From positions 2,451,805 to 2,515,804 of the forward strand of contig NW_003314273.1 of the NCBI RefSeq assembly GCF_000143415.4: a stretch of 64,000 nucleotides of DNA. Reading direction: 5' to 3'. Position numbers and translations under genes: made by a program. This DNA is from Selaginella moellendorffii. Taxonomy: Eukaryota > Streptophyta > Lycopodiopsida > Selaginellales > Selaginellaceae. The notes under the pieces are model-generated. The model searched no databases and was not told the origin of the DNA. It was given only the letters and a program-made list of their open reading frames with translations. Positions 45,126-59,100 of this stretch are shown here, in pieces. The first letter of the stretch is position 1, and the number at the start of each line of letters is the position of its first letter.

Positions 45126-46790
45126 GAGCCTTTTGGTCGATCGAGGCAACGAGTGTGATAGCTTGATTGAGGCTCGCGAGACCATCGCCCACGATCAGGG
45201 ATGAGCTGCCGCAATGGAAGAAATGCCGCCACTTCCACTCCATGAGATCCTATTCATCTAGATCCTATCAAGCTCCACTCCCTGGTTCCTGGAAATCCCC
45301 CCAAAGCATCTCGACCTACGCCTCTGCGATCCGGCTTTGCAGGAACTCGAATCGCTCTCCGTGCACCTAGTTGGAAATGGCTGGGATTGAAACACCTTCT
45401 CCTAGTGGAATAGTTTGGCAAATGCGGCAGCTTGGACGAATCCCACTGGGCATTTGAGAGAATTGCGATGCACTCATGGATGTATTATATTATTTAGAAT
45501 AAAATTTTGGATGTGTAAATCTTGAGAAGGGGAAGTTACAATGAAAAATTGACTCCATTTTTGAGATCATGACGGCAGCCTACACTGGCAATGGGAATCT
45601 CCACGAAGCTAGGAGGATCTTCGCCCAGATGCCTAACAAAGATATTGTGTCATGCACTGCATATTCCCAGGTGCGGAGACATGTTCGACTAGATGCCGCA
45701 GTGGTCGTGGAACGCAATCATAAGGGTATATTCTCTGTCTGGCTCTCTCGACACCGCAAAGGATCTTTTTGACAAGATGCCCCAGCAGACAATCGTGTGC
45801 TGGTCGCGGAATATGCCCAGAAACGGCGAGTGAGAAGATTCTAATGAGGGATATGGTGCTGTGGAACAAGGTGGTTGACGTGGGAATGGCGAACAAGGCC
45901 ATCAAGCTCTTGGAGGCGATGTCTCATGGAACACGCGAACGAAGGTGTTTGTGCAGCTTGGAGATCTCGAAAGCTCAAAGAGGTCGTTTGAATCCACTCC
46001 AAAGCCGGACTTGGCATCATTTACTACAATGGTGGTGGCGTTTTCGCAGCAGGGGAAGCTCCCAAATGCGAGAGAGATGTTCGATCGGATGCCCTGTCGA
46101 GACACAGTGGTGTGGACGACAATGGTTTCGGCTTATGCTCAAAACAGGCATGTCAACAGCGCGAGAAATCTGTTCCATGAGATGCCAGAGAAGAACTTGT
46201 GTCGTGGAACGCAATGGTGGCGGCGTACGGACAGAACTGCGATGGAGCTACTGCAGTTCATCTGTTTAGATTAATGGATCTGGAGGGTATTCAAGTGGAT
46301 TCTATAAGTTTGGTGAGTGCTTTGGATTGATGTTCTTCCGAGACAGCTCTGGCCGAAGGATTAAATATAGAATGCTATGAAGCTTAAACTATGAATTCAG
46401 AACTTTGCAGGCTCTGGGAAAATTGAGGGACAATTGAAGGACAGATTCACCACAAGTACTGAATATCACATAGGAAGAGTCTGAGGTTTATGGTGATGCT
46501 GTGGAGCTGGGATTTTATCAAGATACAACTCTTGCAAACTCGCTAGTTGCAATGTATGCGAGCTGTGGATGCCTTGGTGAAGCTTGCAAGCTGTTTGATG
46601 GAATTCTAGCAAAGAATGTGGTGTCTTGGCCGACCATGGCGCTGCTTACGCATAGAACAGCAAGAACTATGCCACTGATGCCAAACAAGGTAACTCTCAC
46701 AACTGTCCTAAGGCTGTGTAGTCAAAGTGGTAAACTATGTGATGCCAGAGAGAACTTCATACTTGTGACTGGAGATTTTGAGCCTCTCAA
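45126..46790 (+). pseudogene. Broken copy of the PPR gene at 61012-62838
   Basis: The sequence follows the intact PPR gene from 'gatgagctgccgcaatgg' onward but is shortened and shifted in many places. Shared coding blocks include MTAAYTGNGNLHEARRIFAQ, LASFTTMVVAFSQQGKLPNA, REMFDRMPCRDTVVWTTMVS and LANSLVAMYASCGCLGEACK. An AT-rich insertion of about 80 bp lies near 45480-45560 and another of about 130 bp near 46360-46488. Homology stops near 46790. It cannot produce a full PPR protein. Confidence 0.9.
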
Positions 46791-46799
46791 CATGGGGAG

Positions 46800-47100
46800 A
46801 AACACATGAATCCAGTTGTCAATTAAAGTGATATCTTGTGTGAACTCCTTACCCTAAAAGTGGAGAGTATATTCCCAATATTTTAACAATAGAATATTCT
46901 AGAGAAACTCACTCAATGTTATGCATATCCTAATAGACAACCATAGAGGATTGCATAGACTTTATTGCATACAAAAAACCCATGACCATTACAACATAAT
47001 ACACTATATTAACACTGCTGCAAGAAAAAGTAGAGGGAAACACAAAAGAAAAAGCCAAGAAAGAGGAAAGGAGGAAGTGAAAAATTCCAGATTCAAAGGA
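46800..47100. other. Junction between the PPR pseudogene and the gypsy block
   Basis: No gene seen. Confidence 0.25.
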
Positions 47101-49940
47101 AAACCATGATGGGCAAAACTAGTTTCATATTTCTTTATTACTCCCTTTTTATTTTGCTTGATTTTCCATTTTTTCTACTTTGCTTTGGGTTAAGTGTTAA
47201 GTTCCAAGTGAAGGAGAATCACTTATCTGGAATTCTTAAGTTTTATAAAGTTTTAGTGTTTCTATAAATATGCTCAACTAGTAGATTTAGACAGTTTTTA
47301 TAAATAACCAATAGGACTAAACGGGACCACACATGGGTATAATAGTGAAAGTGTTTGGTAGACATGGTAAGTTATCATTGGCAATATTAAGGAACTAGTC
47401 TCAATACAAAGGGGTTTTTATCATTAGTTAATGCAAGATATAATGAAATAGGAACTCCTTATATGGGCTAAGTATGCTTACTTAATAGCATATAGAAATT
47501 CTATCCTTATATTCGTCCAGTCTAAGTACACTCAAAATGCCCAATTAACTCCATTAGCACAAGAAGGATTAATAAAAGGTCTAACAATACTAATTTTTTG
47601 CCGTGCTAACAAATAAATTTCAATACCCACAATTACATTTGCAATACATCCCCAATCTCTTGAAAGGAAGCTTAGGTATATTTTAAAATTGTTATACCAG
47701 TAAATGCATTTATAAGGAGCTTTGTATCCCATACTTGAAGTAACTCCTTAGTAGCTACAATATTTTAAGTAATATAAAGCTTCTTCTTCATCACATTCTC
47801 AAGCTTGCTCTTCAATTTCTTTTCATTATTACGATACCAAGTCTTGAGAAGCTCCAAGCAAAAAACTTATTCATTGAAGGAGAGTTTGCTTTTTACAATG
47901 TTATAAATTAATTTTTCATGTGCTTTTCCATTTCTTGTAAGTATAAAGATTTCAAAGTGGAATGAGAAAGATAAAAAGTTCATTGCCATGAGAGCATATC
48001 TCCACAATGCAATCCAACTAATCTTGATTCTGTTGAATATCTACAAATTGACCTTTGACTTCTTCAAATTCAAAATGCATTACTCAATCTGTCATAGTTC
48101 AAGGTTCTTTTTCCCCTCATCAACTATTTGCATAATCTTCAAATACAAGTTTTGCTCTACCTTAACAATTAGGTAAAAGGAAAACTTATAAATAGAAAAA
48201 TACAAGTTTATGCAAGAGAAGTACCTTTGCTCAGACATCAACCAAAAAATCCATAGGCACCTATTACTAGATAAGCAACTTCTTGCATTTACGTACAACA
48301 AGTTTTGCTTATACTACTTCCATAACCTTGCAACTTTGATTTTTGAGAAAGATAGAACATGCTAACATATTAAAGGTGCTTAATCTTATAGATTAGGATA
48401 TGCACTTGGAATGCAAACTAGTTAAGCTTGTAATATAGTTGGTGAAATCAAAAGCTATTAATGAATTTTTACATGCTGATTTTATGACATGCTAAATTAA
48501 ACTTCATAGCTTAGTTCAATCTTTTAGTTCCACAAATACCACTAGAACAGAAATATATCACTTATAATTATCTTGAAAGTTTTCTTGAATACACCTTCAA
48601 AGCACTAGCCACTAGTGGTTTTTATTGATAATGTAGAACATTCAGCCTACAAAGGCTTTTATCTTTTTATGATACACTATCAAAGCATCGAATGCTTGAA
48701 ATTTCATTTGCTAAATTGATCCCAAGTTTGCTTGATCTCCCAAGTAACTATGTTTATACAATTAGTTTATAAGAATGATAATGACAAAGCCACAAATTTT
48801 TCTTTTCCAATTTGCTAGTTTACTTCATATATTCAACTACCTCCACCTTAGCTTTAGTTAATAAATGTTCCAACCGTGTGCCTAAATTCAACTTCTGTGA
48901 AAAAGGTATAAATAGCCATGTTGAGGCTATAGGCCAAATGCACCTAGTGACTTTGTTTGAGATGACAAAGTGGAATTTTAAATTTTTGAAGTCCTCTTTA
49001 AGCCATTTCACCTACACTTTATTGATAATTCATTCTTGAGCCTAGACAATAATATTATGTACAATGATATTAACCTCTACCATATTTAAAGCCTAGCCTT
49101 CAACTATTATTTTATTTCCACCATCTATATTACCACTTATATGTTCTACCTTATTTCCATCATTTCTAGCATTAGTAGCTAATTGTACTTGATGATTACT
49201 ATCAATAGCTATAATCAACTCCTTCATTCCCAAGACTTTCAACATCAAGGTTAGCAACTACTCCATTCATGTGAATGTTGTATTAGTCAAAAGAGTGTTA
49301 TCAAGGGTGGCTAGTGCAAGTGAAGTTTCACATTTTTTTTTTGATGAAGTGCTAATTATAACACGCTTAACTTAATTCACTCTAACATATTTGGCTCTAT
49401 ATAAATCAAAATGCTATAGAAGCAAACACCAAATTTCATAAGTGATTTAGATGGCCTTTGATGTAAATAATGTAATTACTGTAAAGTGATTAAATTAATA
49501 GTATATATCATCTCTAGAATTTTTATAAAAGAAATTTGGTTGGTCTTGAGGATTAGCAACAAAAGAAGGACAAGCTATATCACATGCTATGAATACTGCT
49601 AAAAGAGGAAGAAGTTGCTACAAAAGAAGCTTTAAAATGAACATAAATGATAAACAAAAAAGAAAAAATGCAATCTTGAACATTAGATAGCACCTTCTAT
49701 CCATTATTCTCTAAAAACTTTGTTCCTTGGGCTTTATCTAATAGAAAGCTACAAGAACAAAATAAATCTAGACAATGTAAAAACTAAAATCATAAATCTA
49801 AACACTCCTTAGAAATAATTAAAATTACCTCTAAACATAAGTATATAGAATACATAAATAGGATTGAAATAAATCTAACAACTATCAAAATCCTTTTATG
49901 CTAATAATAGTATACAATATTGTAATTATTTATTTAACAC
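47100..49940 (-). mobile_element. Decayed Ty3/gypsy element, sister of the 50-56 kb copy (low-coordinate end approximate)
   Basis: The right part is recognisable by comparison with the neighbour element. Positions 49330-49480 match 53930-54090 (gag side), 49505-49600 match 55255-55360, and 49740-49940 match the leader and LTR of the neighbour at 55600-55830, with the LTR core deleted. The left part is AT-rich, has no frame longer than 75 codons, and is assigned only by continuity. The order gag, leader, LTR toward higher coordinates shows minus-strand orientation. Confidence 0.5.
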
Positions 49941-49949
49941 TTTTTCCAT

Positions 49950-50115
49950 TGTGAGTGCATGGAATACAGAAAGGGAATACATAAAATGTGCATCTCAATT
50001 AACCCAACCTAGCTTATATACAGGAGTGTGGTCTAGATTGAAACCAATCTTACGGCTACCAAAATCCCACTACGTATTAGTATACAACATTATAGCCATA
50101 CATTTGAACCTCACA
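49950..50115 (-). repeat. LTR (3' in element orientation), 166 bp
   Basis: Starts TGTGAGTGCATGG and ends GAACCTCACA on the plus strand, with six-base inverted ends TGTGAG/CTCACA. Confidence 0.75.
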
Positions 50116-53100
50116 TCATCCCCTCCTCTCGGAATGATAGAAGACTATTAGGGTTCTCTTGTAGATGGGGCTGGGATTTAGAGGAACATTAAGAGGAGGC
50201 ATTGGTGGATCTATAAGTGGTACCAATTATTCTTGATCCTTTTGTACGAATTATTTCAATTACTGTATATGCACAATTTTTGGAGGATTAGCTTGCTAGA
50301 CGTTATGCCGAACCTCATAAATTTGTGGTCCAACTTGCCACAACACCTGATATGGTCCTTTCCACTGAGTAAAGAACTCCTTAGATAAACCATATACCAT
50401 AAGATGGGGAAGATGAACTAATACCAAATTATCCACTTTGTACTCCACATGTGGATGATGATGGGAATTGTAGCACCATTGTTGTCTCATTTGTATGCGG
50501 CCTAGGTGTTTGGTAGACTCTGCCCAGACAAGTGGAAGAATGCTTATCAAATACTATATACGACCTAGCATTGGAAGCTCATAGCAATTGTGAAGTTAAA
50601 CCCAACTCTATTAGTAATATTGGATCATGATGATATAGGAGTTTATATGGTGAAGCACCAACAAAATTCTGCACCCTTATGACATATGTATATAAAGAGA
50701 CAACAAATAACCATCTCAATCTGAATGCTAAAAATTCACGTACTTCGCAATCATCCCTTTAATAAACCATTTCACTAAACCATTTAATTATGGATGATAA
50801 GCACTCATGAAAGTGTCGTGTATCCCTAACCAAGATGTCAAAACATGAAATGCCTCAGTCATAAATACAAGACTATTATCTGAAAGGATTTTCTCTAAAC
50901 AAAAATATTGGAACACCACTCGATTGAGGAGGATGTATTCAACAGTAGTTGTAGAGGCGCTAGCAAAAGAACCAACTTCCACCTAGCGAGTTAAATAGTC
51001 AAATGCAATAATAACATATTCATTGCTAGTAGTCTATCATGGGAAAGGTCCCATAAAATCAACACCACCAATTCAAAAAGATGGGAAACTGAAATTGATT
51101 TGAACTATCCTTCCACAGCACGATAGAGAGTATTGCGAGCTTGGCACCAAACATAACTAAGCACATATCGAATAACATCATGTCGCATCTTTGGCTAATA
51201 GAAAGACTAATGCAACTTCTCAATCATACGATGATGTCCCACATGCCTACCTAGAACACAAGAATCATGGTAAGCATGGAGAAACTATGCAATAAAGATT
51301 GAAGGCACCACTAACTGTAAATGATTATTAGGATCCGTCCTTACAAAATAAAGAAGGCAATCTTCAAGGCAATATTGAGAATGTAAATGTTGGAATGGCA
51401 AGTCATCAACAAGTGATGTAAGATTCTCAAACCCATCTCAAAGCTTTCAAATCCATAGCTCAATCAACCTTATCAAAAGAAGGTAAATTGTGCAATGCAC
51501 CTTGTGGACATTGAACTTTAAATACATCAACCGCCGATGGCACAAAATCCTCTTTTAAAAAATCTACAGATGCTAAAATAATAGGCTTACCAAAAATATG
51601 AGAAGAAAGTAAAGAAGGAAGAGGAGCTCGAAAAAAGGCATTAACATCAACCATAGAACTCAGTAGGTGATGAACAATATCAAAATCATATATCTAAAGC
51701 TTCAAAACCCACTAAGCAGTACAACCAACCATGTTTTTCCACTTTAGTAATGAAGTAATAGTAGCATAATCACCTTCTAGTAACATTCGAAAACCATGTA
51801 GATATGCATGAAGTTTCTCAAAACCCTAGACTGCTACTAAACACTCTTTCTCTATTGTGGAGTAGTTCGCCTCCACTGGGTGTAATATATAGCTAATATA
51901 TGCAATAGAACGACACTAACCAGGCACACTCGGGTTCTTTTGCATCAACACACTTCCAAGACTAATATCAAAAGCTTCTATGCACAAAATAAAAGGTTGA
52001 GTGTAGTCAAGATACACCAAAATTGGAGGAATCGTGAATAACTCTTTGAGATCCATGAACACTTGCTCACAGTCTGCATTCTAAATGAAAGATGACATTG
52101 ATAATTTCAGCAACACTTGTAATTGTGCAATGCAATCAAAAAGATGATCCACAAAAAAATTGAGATATTGCACCTTGCCCAAGAAGTGCTATATATAATT
52201 CACACAATTTGGAATAGAGAACTTCAGAATAGCCACAAGTTTGTTAGGATCAACTTGCAAACCCTTACGAGAAATACAATACCCAAACATGCACTTCTCT
52301 GGCTTCAACTTTAAACCAACTTCCCATAGTTGATCCAACACTTTATGAATATGATAGACGTGTTCCTCTTACGTCCCCTCCGAGTGGATGAAAACATCAT
52401 TGGTGAAGTTAGCAGTCACCTTCACCATATCATAAATAACTTTGTCCATCATCCACTGGAAGTCACTAGAGCATTGTTCAAATTAAATAGCATCACCAAG
52501 AACTTGTATAAACTAAATGGTGTATGAAAAGAAGTCTTAGGAATATTTTCAGCCATCAATACTTGCTAGTACCTAAAAGCAAGATATAATTTGGTAAACC
52601 AATGACTTCTTCCCAAACGATCCAAGAAATCAACAGTGTGAGGAAGAGGGTACACATTTGGGATTGTCATTTAATTTAACAAACGATAATCAATGTAGAA
52701 ACAAATACACCCATCAAGCTTTGTCACAAGATGAGGTTCACATGCCTAAGGACTCCACAACTTTTGAATAACACCCTTTTCTAACATCTCTTAGACATTT
52801 ACACGTAAAATCTTGATCTTTTTGGGTGACCGACAATAAATAGAAACTTTGATTGCACGAGCATCCTCAGTTGGAATTAGATGATGTGTGGCAATTTTAG
52901 ACCTAGATGATAAGTCAAATTCAAAGAGATTGACATACTCTTTCATGAGTCAATCAACTGTTGCAACACAAAGATCGTTGGAGGGATCGTAAAAGGGAAG
53001 AGCGAAATAAGATAGAAATATAGGAGGAAGTAATTGGGAGATAAAAGTAATAGAAGTAGAAGTAAAAAGCAAAGGGACTAAAAGGTATAAAAGTGAGAGG

Positions 53101-54083
53101 AATGGTTAAAATATAAAGAAGTATGAAATAAGGGGGAAAAGCTTCAAAATCACATTTGGCATGATTGCACTGCAACCAATCTATACCAAGGATAAGGTCA
53201 AAAGCTTGACTTAGCACCACTTGCAATGACTACAATCGAAGCTTGAGATTGCCCACACGCACATTTAGGTTTGTCTCATCCTATGCATATGCGTGTGTAC
53301 AGCCGTTGCTATAAAAAATGAAAATTGACTCTACCGTATGATGCAAATGTAGATGGCAGCATGTGGCAATAGGTCGAGCATAGAAAATAAACTCAAACTT
53401 ATATCAACTAACATGGAGAGAATAATAGGAGACCTTTTGTTATAAAAACGAGCTTGGAAAGTAAACACTGGATAAACTAATGCCGAATAAACCCTTTGAT
53501 GATACTCCTGAAAGAAAGATGGAGAGGCCACTAACTTATTTGCATAAGGTCCTTCTATTATTCGCATAACTCCTTGTTTCCCAAATGCATCTCAATGTTT
53601 AGACCTTCCACTATAATAGCACCAACAGGACGTTGTTAACACCAAGGTTTCCACCTAGGAAATAGAGGTTGCAAATCCGAAAAACACCGGCAACTCCAAC
53701 AAATGTAACCAATTTCATCACATGCCTAATAATGAACATCACGGCCATGACCATGTCCTTGCCCTTGTCCTTAAACTTAAGCAGTAGCAGCATTAACCTC
53801 TATTGGAACAAGACCATCTCTCATAGGAAGTAGAGCTGAAGGACATGCAATAAGAAGTGGAAGAGGCGATATCTTATAATGTCATGCCAAACAAAGGGCA
53901 TCATCAAGGGTGGTTAAAACAAGTGCATGCACAAGTCCTACAAGATTTTGACAAAGTGTTAGGCACAACATTCCCAGCTTGATTCACTCAACATATTTGG
54001 CTCCGCATGAAGCAAGAAGTTTCGGAAACAAATGCCAAATTGCATCACTGACTCAAATGGCCCTTGACAAAGATGATGCAATT

Positions 54084-55233
54084 GCTAGAAGGCATCATCA
54101 CAATTATCGGCATGTCCGAATGCGCATTTAAAGATGTCTGGGAGAATATTTCAATCCTTATGAGTGGTTGTGTCAAACCATTGTACCAATGCAATGCTAT
54201 CCCTTGGAGACACATGGGAAACTCACATAAACGTCAAGCATCATCCCAAGAATGATATGTGGCAATCACTATTGTCGCAACTATGACTTTGGGTATCGAA
54301 AGTTATCTGTCGGCTAGTACTTTTGGATATTCTTTCTTTACTGCCACAACGGCAGGAGGTTGGTATTGTTGGACCCATTATTAGTTCCCACTTGAACTAG
54401 TTGAGAAACTAATCAATGACCATGCACTTAGATTTGATAAACATAAGGTAGGAACCCTATGTGTTTTTTGCTGAGCATACCCGGCCTTGTTTGAGAAACT
54501 TGTGTCATTGGCTTGCACTTGCTAGTATCAAGAACCCCCGCAATATTGAGCTTCGTCCCTTAATATTCGCTAAATAACAGCTTATTGTGTTCGCCAAACA
54601 CCCTCACTATCATGCCCTTTGTGTTAGTCTCATTTCGGTCCCAAATGCTATTTATGGAAAGTGTCTAGATTTGCTCATTTGGCATATCTATGGAATATAG
54701 ATATTGTTTTGAACACAATGGTGTTTGTCCCATGTCCAAATTTAAGAGTTAGTCTTTGGAACAAACTTAAAACTTTTTATGGAATGTCCTTGATATTAAG
54801 GGAGGCTTGGGGTGAAAGCCTAAAGTGTCTATTTCTCAAGGGCCGGGGGGGGGGAAGAGGTTATGGGGGGTTCTAAATGTAGGTAGGTCAAGCATGGCTA
54901 ACTAATCTAAAAAACAGTTTAGTTCCCACTTGCATGTTTGTTTTTGTTCTGCATTCAGTTTGGGTTTAAGCCCAAGCTTCACACCATGCTAGTTGGTGGA
55001 GTACCCATATCCTTATGTTAATCCACTGGTATACTGAAATAGCATTAAACTCCGTTTGGCTCCGTTTTGTGTGTTAGTCTTGGCATTGGGATGTTAAATG
55101 TTCTAGGACTGTTCTAAATCGTTCCATGCTCTTGTCCACATTCCTTTGTTTAGTGTCCCAAGGCTCTGAAACTCGATTTATGTTTCGCTTCATGGTTATC
55201 CTATGGTAAATCACTATAAGATAAACCATGTGC
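54084..55233. other. Extra segment of about 1.15 kb within the retrotransposon
   Basis: The sister element at 49.3-49.6 kb passes directly from the block matching 54083 to the block matching 55234, so this segment is absent there. It has no long frame and no clear terminal repeats. It contains a run of nine G near 54843-54852 and two copies of 'tagttcccacttg'. It is either an insertion here or a deletion in the sister. Confidence 0.45.
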
Positions 55234-55675
55234 ACTACAAGTGATTGAGCCTATGGTACACATCATCCCTAAGATTTGCATGAAAGAACTCTGGTTAAAC
55301 ATGAGGATTGGCATTAAGAGCAAGAAGAGCTATACCACGTGCTATGAATGCTGTCATTAATTAAGTTTAGTTGTTCAATTACAATCACATAATATTGAAC
55401 AATTGCATCAATTGTTGCTCCAGAGTCAAAAGAGGAGAAAACTGTTACTCTACCATATAGATGAATGAAAAGGAAAGGGCAAAAGAAAAGAAATGAAAAA
55501 ATTAAAAGGAAAGGGAAATTTAGACAATTCAAAAGTTAAATTTAAACCAAAATCTTGAAAGGAAATAACAAAAGAAAAGAAATGAAAAAAAACAATGCAA
55601 AAACTAAATTTAAACCAAAATCCTAAATTCAAGCACTCCTTAGGGACAATTAAAGGTGCCTCTCATTTTCACTAA

Positions 55676-55851
55676 TGTAAGTGCATGGAATATAGAAAGG
55701 GAATATAATAAATGTACATCTTAATTAGCCCAAAAACCTTAATTTATATACAAGAGTGAGTGATCTCAATTTAAATCAATCTAACAACTATTAAAATTTC
55801 ACTATGTTAATATTAGTATATGGCATTTTAGCTGTACACTTAGACCTCACA
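55676..55851 (-). repeat. LTR (5' in element orientation), 176 bp
   Basis: Starts TGTAAGTGCATGG and ends TAGACCTCACA; clearly homologous along its length to 49950-50115 with point changes and small indels. Confidence 0.75.
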
Positions 55852-56116
55852 CCATTAATTTATCCTTTTTTGTTTTAAAAAAAAATCCTAGAATATACTC
55901 TTTAAAGGAGATAAGTTTAGATACGAGAATATGCCTTAGACCACGTCACTTCCACGTCTAATCCCCGTCATTTTTGTACGACTCCGGGTTTAACGAATAT
56001 ACTTTGGTGCTCTCATGTCATCTTCACAGCCTCATCCTGTCGCCAGCAAATAGAGACTTCCTTCGTCTAAAGCCCTCGTGTTCTCCCGTCTCTCCGAGTA
56101 GGGTACCGCGGGGGCG

Positions 56117-59100
56117 ATGGATCGGTGGGCTATGGCGCCGGCAATGCTGATCGCCGCCACAGGGTTCTGCTCGATCTTCTTATTTCGATGCGTTACCGCG
56201 CAGCAAACTAATGTCACCGATCCGAGAGAAGGTAAGCGCGAGCTCTGTATTTCGAGGATTTCCTTCCCATTCTGGTCGATTTCGATTTCTCCGCACAGTG
56301 AGCGCACTCAGGGCACTGGGCACCTCGATTGGCCTGTCCCCGCCGTGGGATTTCAGCGTGGATCCTTGTAGCGGTGCCGCGGGATGGGGTGAGGATACCG
56401 GCACGAATCAGTTCCGGAGGCGCAGCGCGATTCAATGCGATTGCTCCATTGGAAGTGACGGTGTCTGTCACGTAACTAGGATGTGAGTATAGTAGCGTTT
56501 CTTTTGTGTTTTTTATAGCTTTGCTGGTTTCTCTGATATATCTTCCAGAGCGATCGTAAGCATGAACGTGAGAGGCCAAATTCCTCCAGAGATTGGAAAC
56601 TTTCCCTACATGAATGATTTGTAAGTAGGAAGGATCTTGCATCGGGCCTTGCCAACGCTTCTTTTTGACAGGAATTTCCAAGCCAACCTGATAACCGGTG
56701 TGATCCCAGATGAGATCGGTTTACTCTCCAACATGGAACATTTGTAAGTTTTCGCAGCAGTTTCTACGTTTCCGTCTCTTTTTGACCTTTGCTATGTAGA
56801 ACTGTCGCATCGAATAGACTTTCGGGGCCTATTCCAGGAACCATGGGAAATCTTACTCGACTGTTGACACTGTAAGTCAAATTTAAAGTAGCAAGTTGGA
56901 TTCTAATAAAAAGCTTTGTTTCTTTTTCAGGAGTCTTGCTGTCAACAATTTTTCAGGAACTCTTCCGCAGGAAATTGGTAACCTGTCTTCACTGACCGAG
57001 CTGTAAGTTCTTGCATTCATTTTCATGTCGACAACCAACTTGATTAGAACTGAAGGTACTTAGACTCTACTGGTCTAGGCGGGGAGCTCCCACCAGCCTT
57101 GAGAAATTTGCGAAGGCTCCAGACACTGTAAGCTTCTTAAGTCGGTGTGATGTTTACTTGTTTTCTTGGAACCAGAAATATTTTCGACAACAACTTCAAT
57201 GGCTCGATACCGGACTTCCTTGCAAACATGTCTAGTCTCCAAGTTTTGTAAGTGCAATAAATTCATTCTTACAAGTTTATGTGAATGCGGCTGCTTTGAC
57301 AGAGCTATGTATGGGAACAAATTCACTGGTCCGCTTCCTGCATCTCTTGCCAATCTTACAAACCTGAGAGAATTGTAAGTCTGTGAAACTCTTCTTGAAT
57401 TTCTAAATAGCTTATTACATAGAGAACTGGGAGAAGTGTCAGCTGGAGGCTCAATACCGCCTAGCTACAATCGTTTGACTTCTCTAACAAAACTGTGAGT
57501 CGCCAGCCATGAATCTTTCTTCTTTTAGCAGTTAGCATTTACTTTGGCTGTTATGCACCAGGTCCTTAAGGAACTGTCAGCTATCTGGTTTCATACCTGA
57601 CCTGGGAAATCTTACCCAGCTCACACACTTGTAAGCTTGCAGGAAGGTGTACAACTTGTAAGATGTATCTAACGAACGGTGTTATTGCAGGGATTTGAGT
57701 TTCAACAATCTGTCTGGGACAATTCCAGCATACTTAGCATCTATTGATAGTCTTAGCAGACTGTAAGTTTTTTCTTCTTGTTTTAAATCTAAAGGGAACC
57801 CGAGCATTTTCAGTTTCTTGGGAAGCAACAATCTAACTGGAGGCCTTCCGAACCAGCTATCGAGGATCGTCGACTTGTACGTAGACTGCAAAATCGTTCT
57901 CCTCTTCTAACCAAGTACATATTTGCATATACAGAGATGTATCGTTCAACAGGCTCACTGGACCTTTTTCTCAAATGAGCGAGTATGTGTTTTTTCTTTG
58001 CAACATGCTATTAATTTTTCTAAACGTGCACAGGAATGCTACCATTATTGGCAATCAGTTCCAAGTTAATAGAACTCAAGGGTAAGGTTCTCTTCCTGTT
58101 TCAAGAAGGTTCATCTCACCATGTTCTCGTTGCAGACAAAATGTGAATGCTGCTACATGTATACAGGATATAGCAAACTGCGGCAATGTGAACCAAAGAA
58201 ACAGTTGAGTGATATTTGCTGCATAAAGTCTTCGATTTCGATTGATTTAGACATATTTCCTTCTCAGATTTTCAATTCGCCATCAACTGTGGTGGACCTC
58301 AGATCACTTCAGATGGGACAGATTTTAACGCAGACATGCAAAGTTCTTTGGACGGGGACTTCTATTCAACGGGAGGATGGGTAACTAGCAGCTCTGGTTT
58401 TGCGGAATCCTTTCAAGATAACCCCACTTGGTTTCAAAGCATAGAAGGCTCGGCTGGTCAGCAAGCTGTACTGTATCAAACCGCCAGAACTGCGCCAACA
58501 TCCTTGAAGTACCTCGGAGTTGGGATGCAAAGTGGCTCATACACAGTACACCTCCAATTTGCAGAGATTATCATCGGCACTGGCCAGGATGGACCAGGAG
58601 TGGGTAGACGGTATTTTGACATCTTTATCCAGGGGGACAGGAAGCTCAAAGATTTCAACATAAGGGAAGAAGCGAATGGGTCTCTTAGAGCTTTGACAAG
58701 GAGCTTCACTGCCGTTAATGTATCTAACGGCGTTCTCGACATTCATCTTCTTTGGATGGGAAAAGGAACTTGTTGTGCTCCATTCAGATCTTTTGGTCCT
58801 CTGATATCCGCAATCCAAGTTCTACCTGGTATGTGTTAGATACTACTGAAGTTTGTCATCGTTCTAAACTTGCGTTTAACAGAATTTGAAACTGGTGGCG
58901 CGAGTCAGAGCGAAAACAGTTCCAGAGGCGTAAAAATAGGTGTTGGAATCTCCGTGCCACTCCTGGTGCTCTTTGTGGTTTCCGGTTATTTGTTGTGGAG
59001 GAAACGACACAGAAAGAACTTAGAGAACGACGATGAAGGTCACTTTTTTGTTAATGTTTTTGCGGATTATTCATACTAATGTTCTGTGTGATGCAGAGCT

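Larger units (their letters stand above)
49950..55851 (-). mobile_element. Ty3/gypsy LTR retrotransposon with both short LTRs, coding region decayed
   Basis: Bounded by two LTRs beginning TGTRAGTGCATGGAATA and ending CTCACA, with the 4-bp sequence CCAT directly outside both (49946-49949 and 55852-55855). On the minus strand the order is gag side (about 53.8-55.6 kb, zinc-knuckle-like remnant near 53650-53800), protease-like remnant with DLILGIDWLQCNHAKCDFEA at 53226-53140, reverse transcriptase region (about 52.9-51.7 kb), and an integrase end with KVDNLVLVHLPHL and WKGPYQVLWQVGPQIYEV at 50550-50296. A purine-rich tract (GAGAGGAGGGGATGA, minus strand) lies directly before the 3' LTR. All domains are in different frames with stops. 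The two LTRs differ at many positions, so the insertion is old. Confidence 0.8.
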
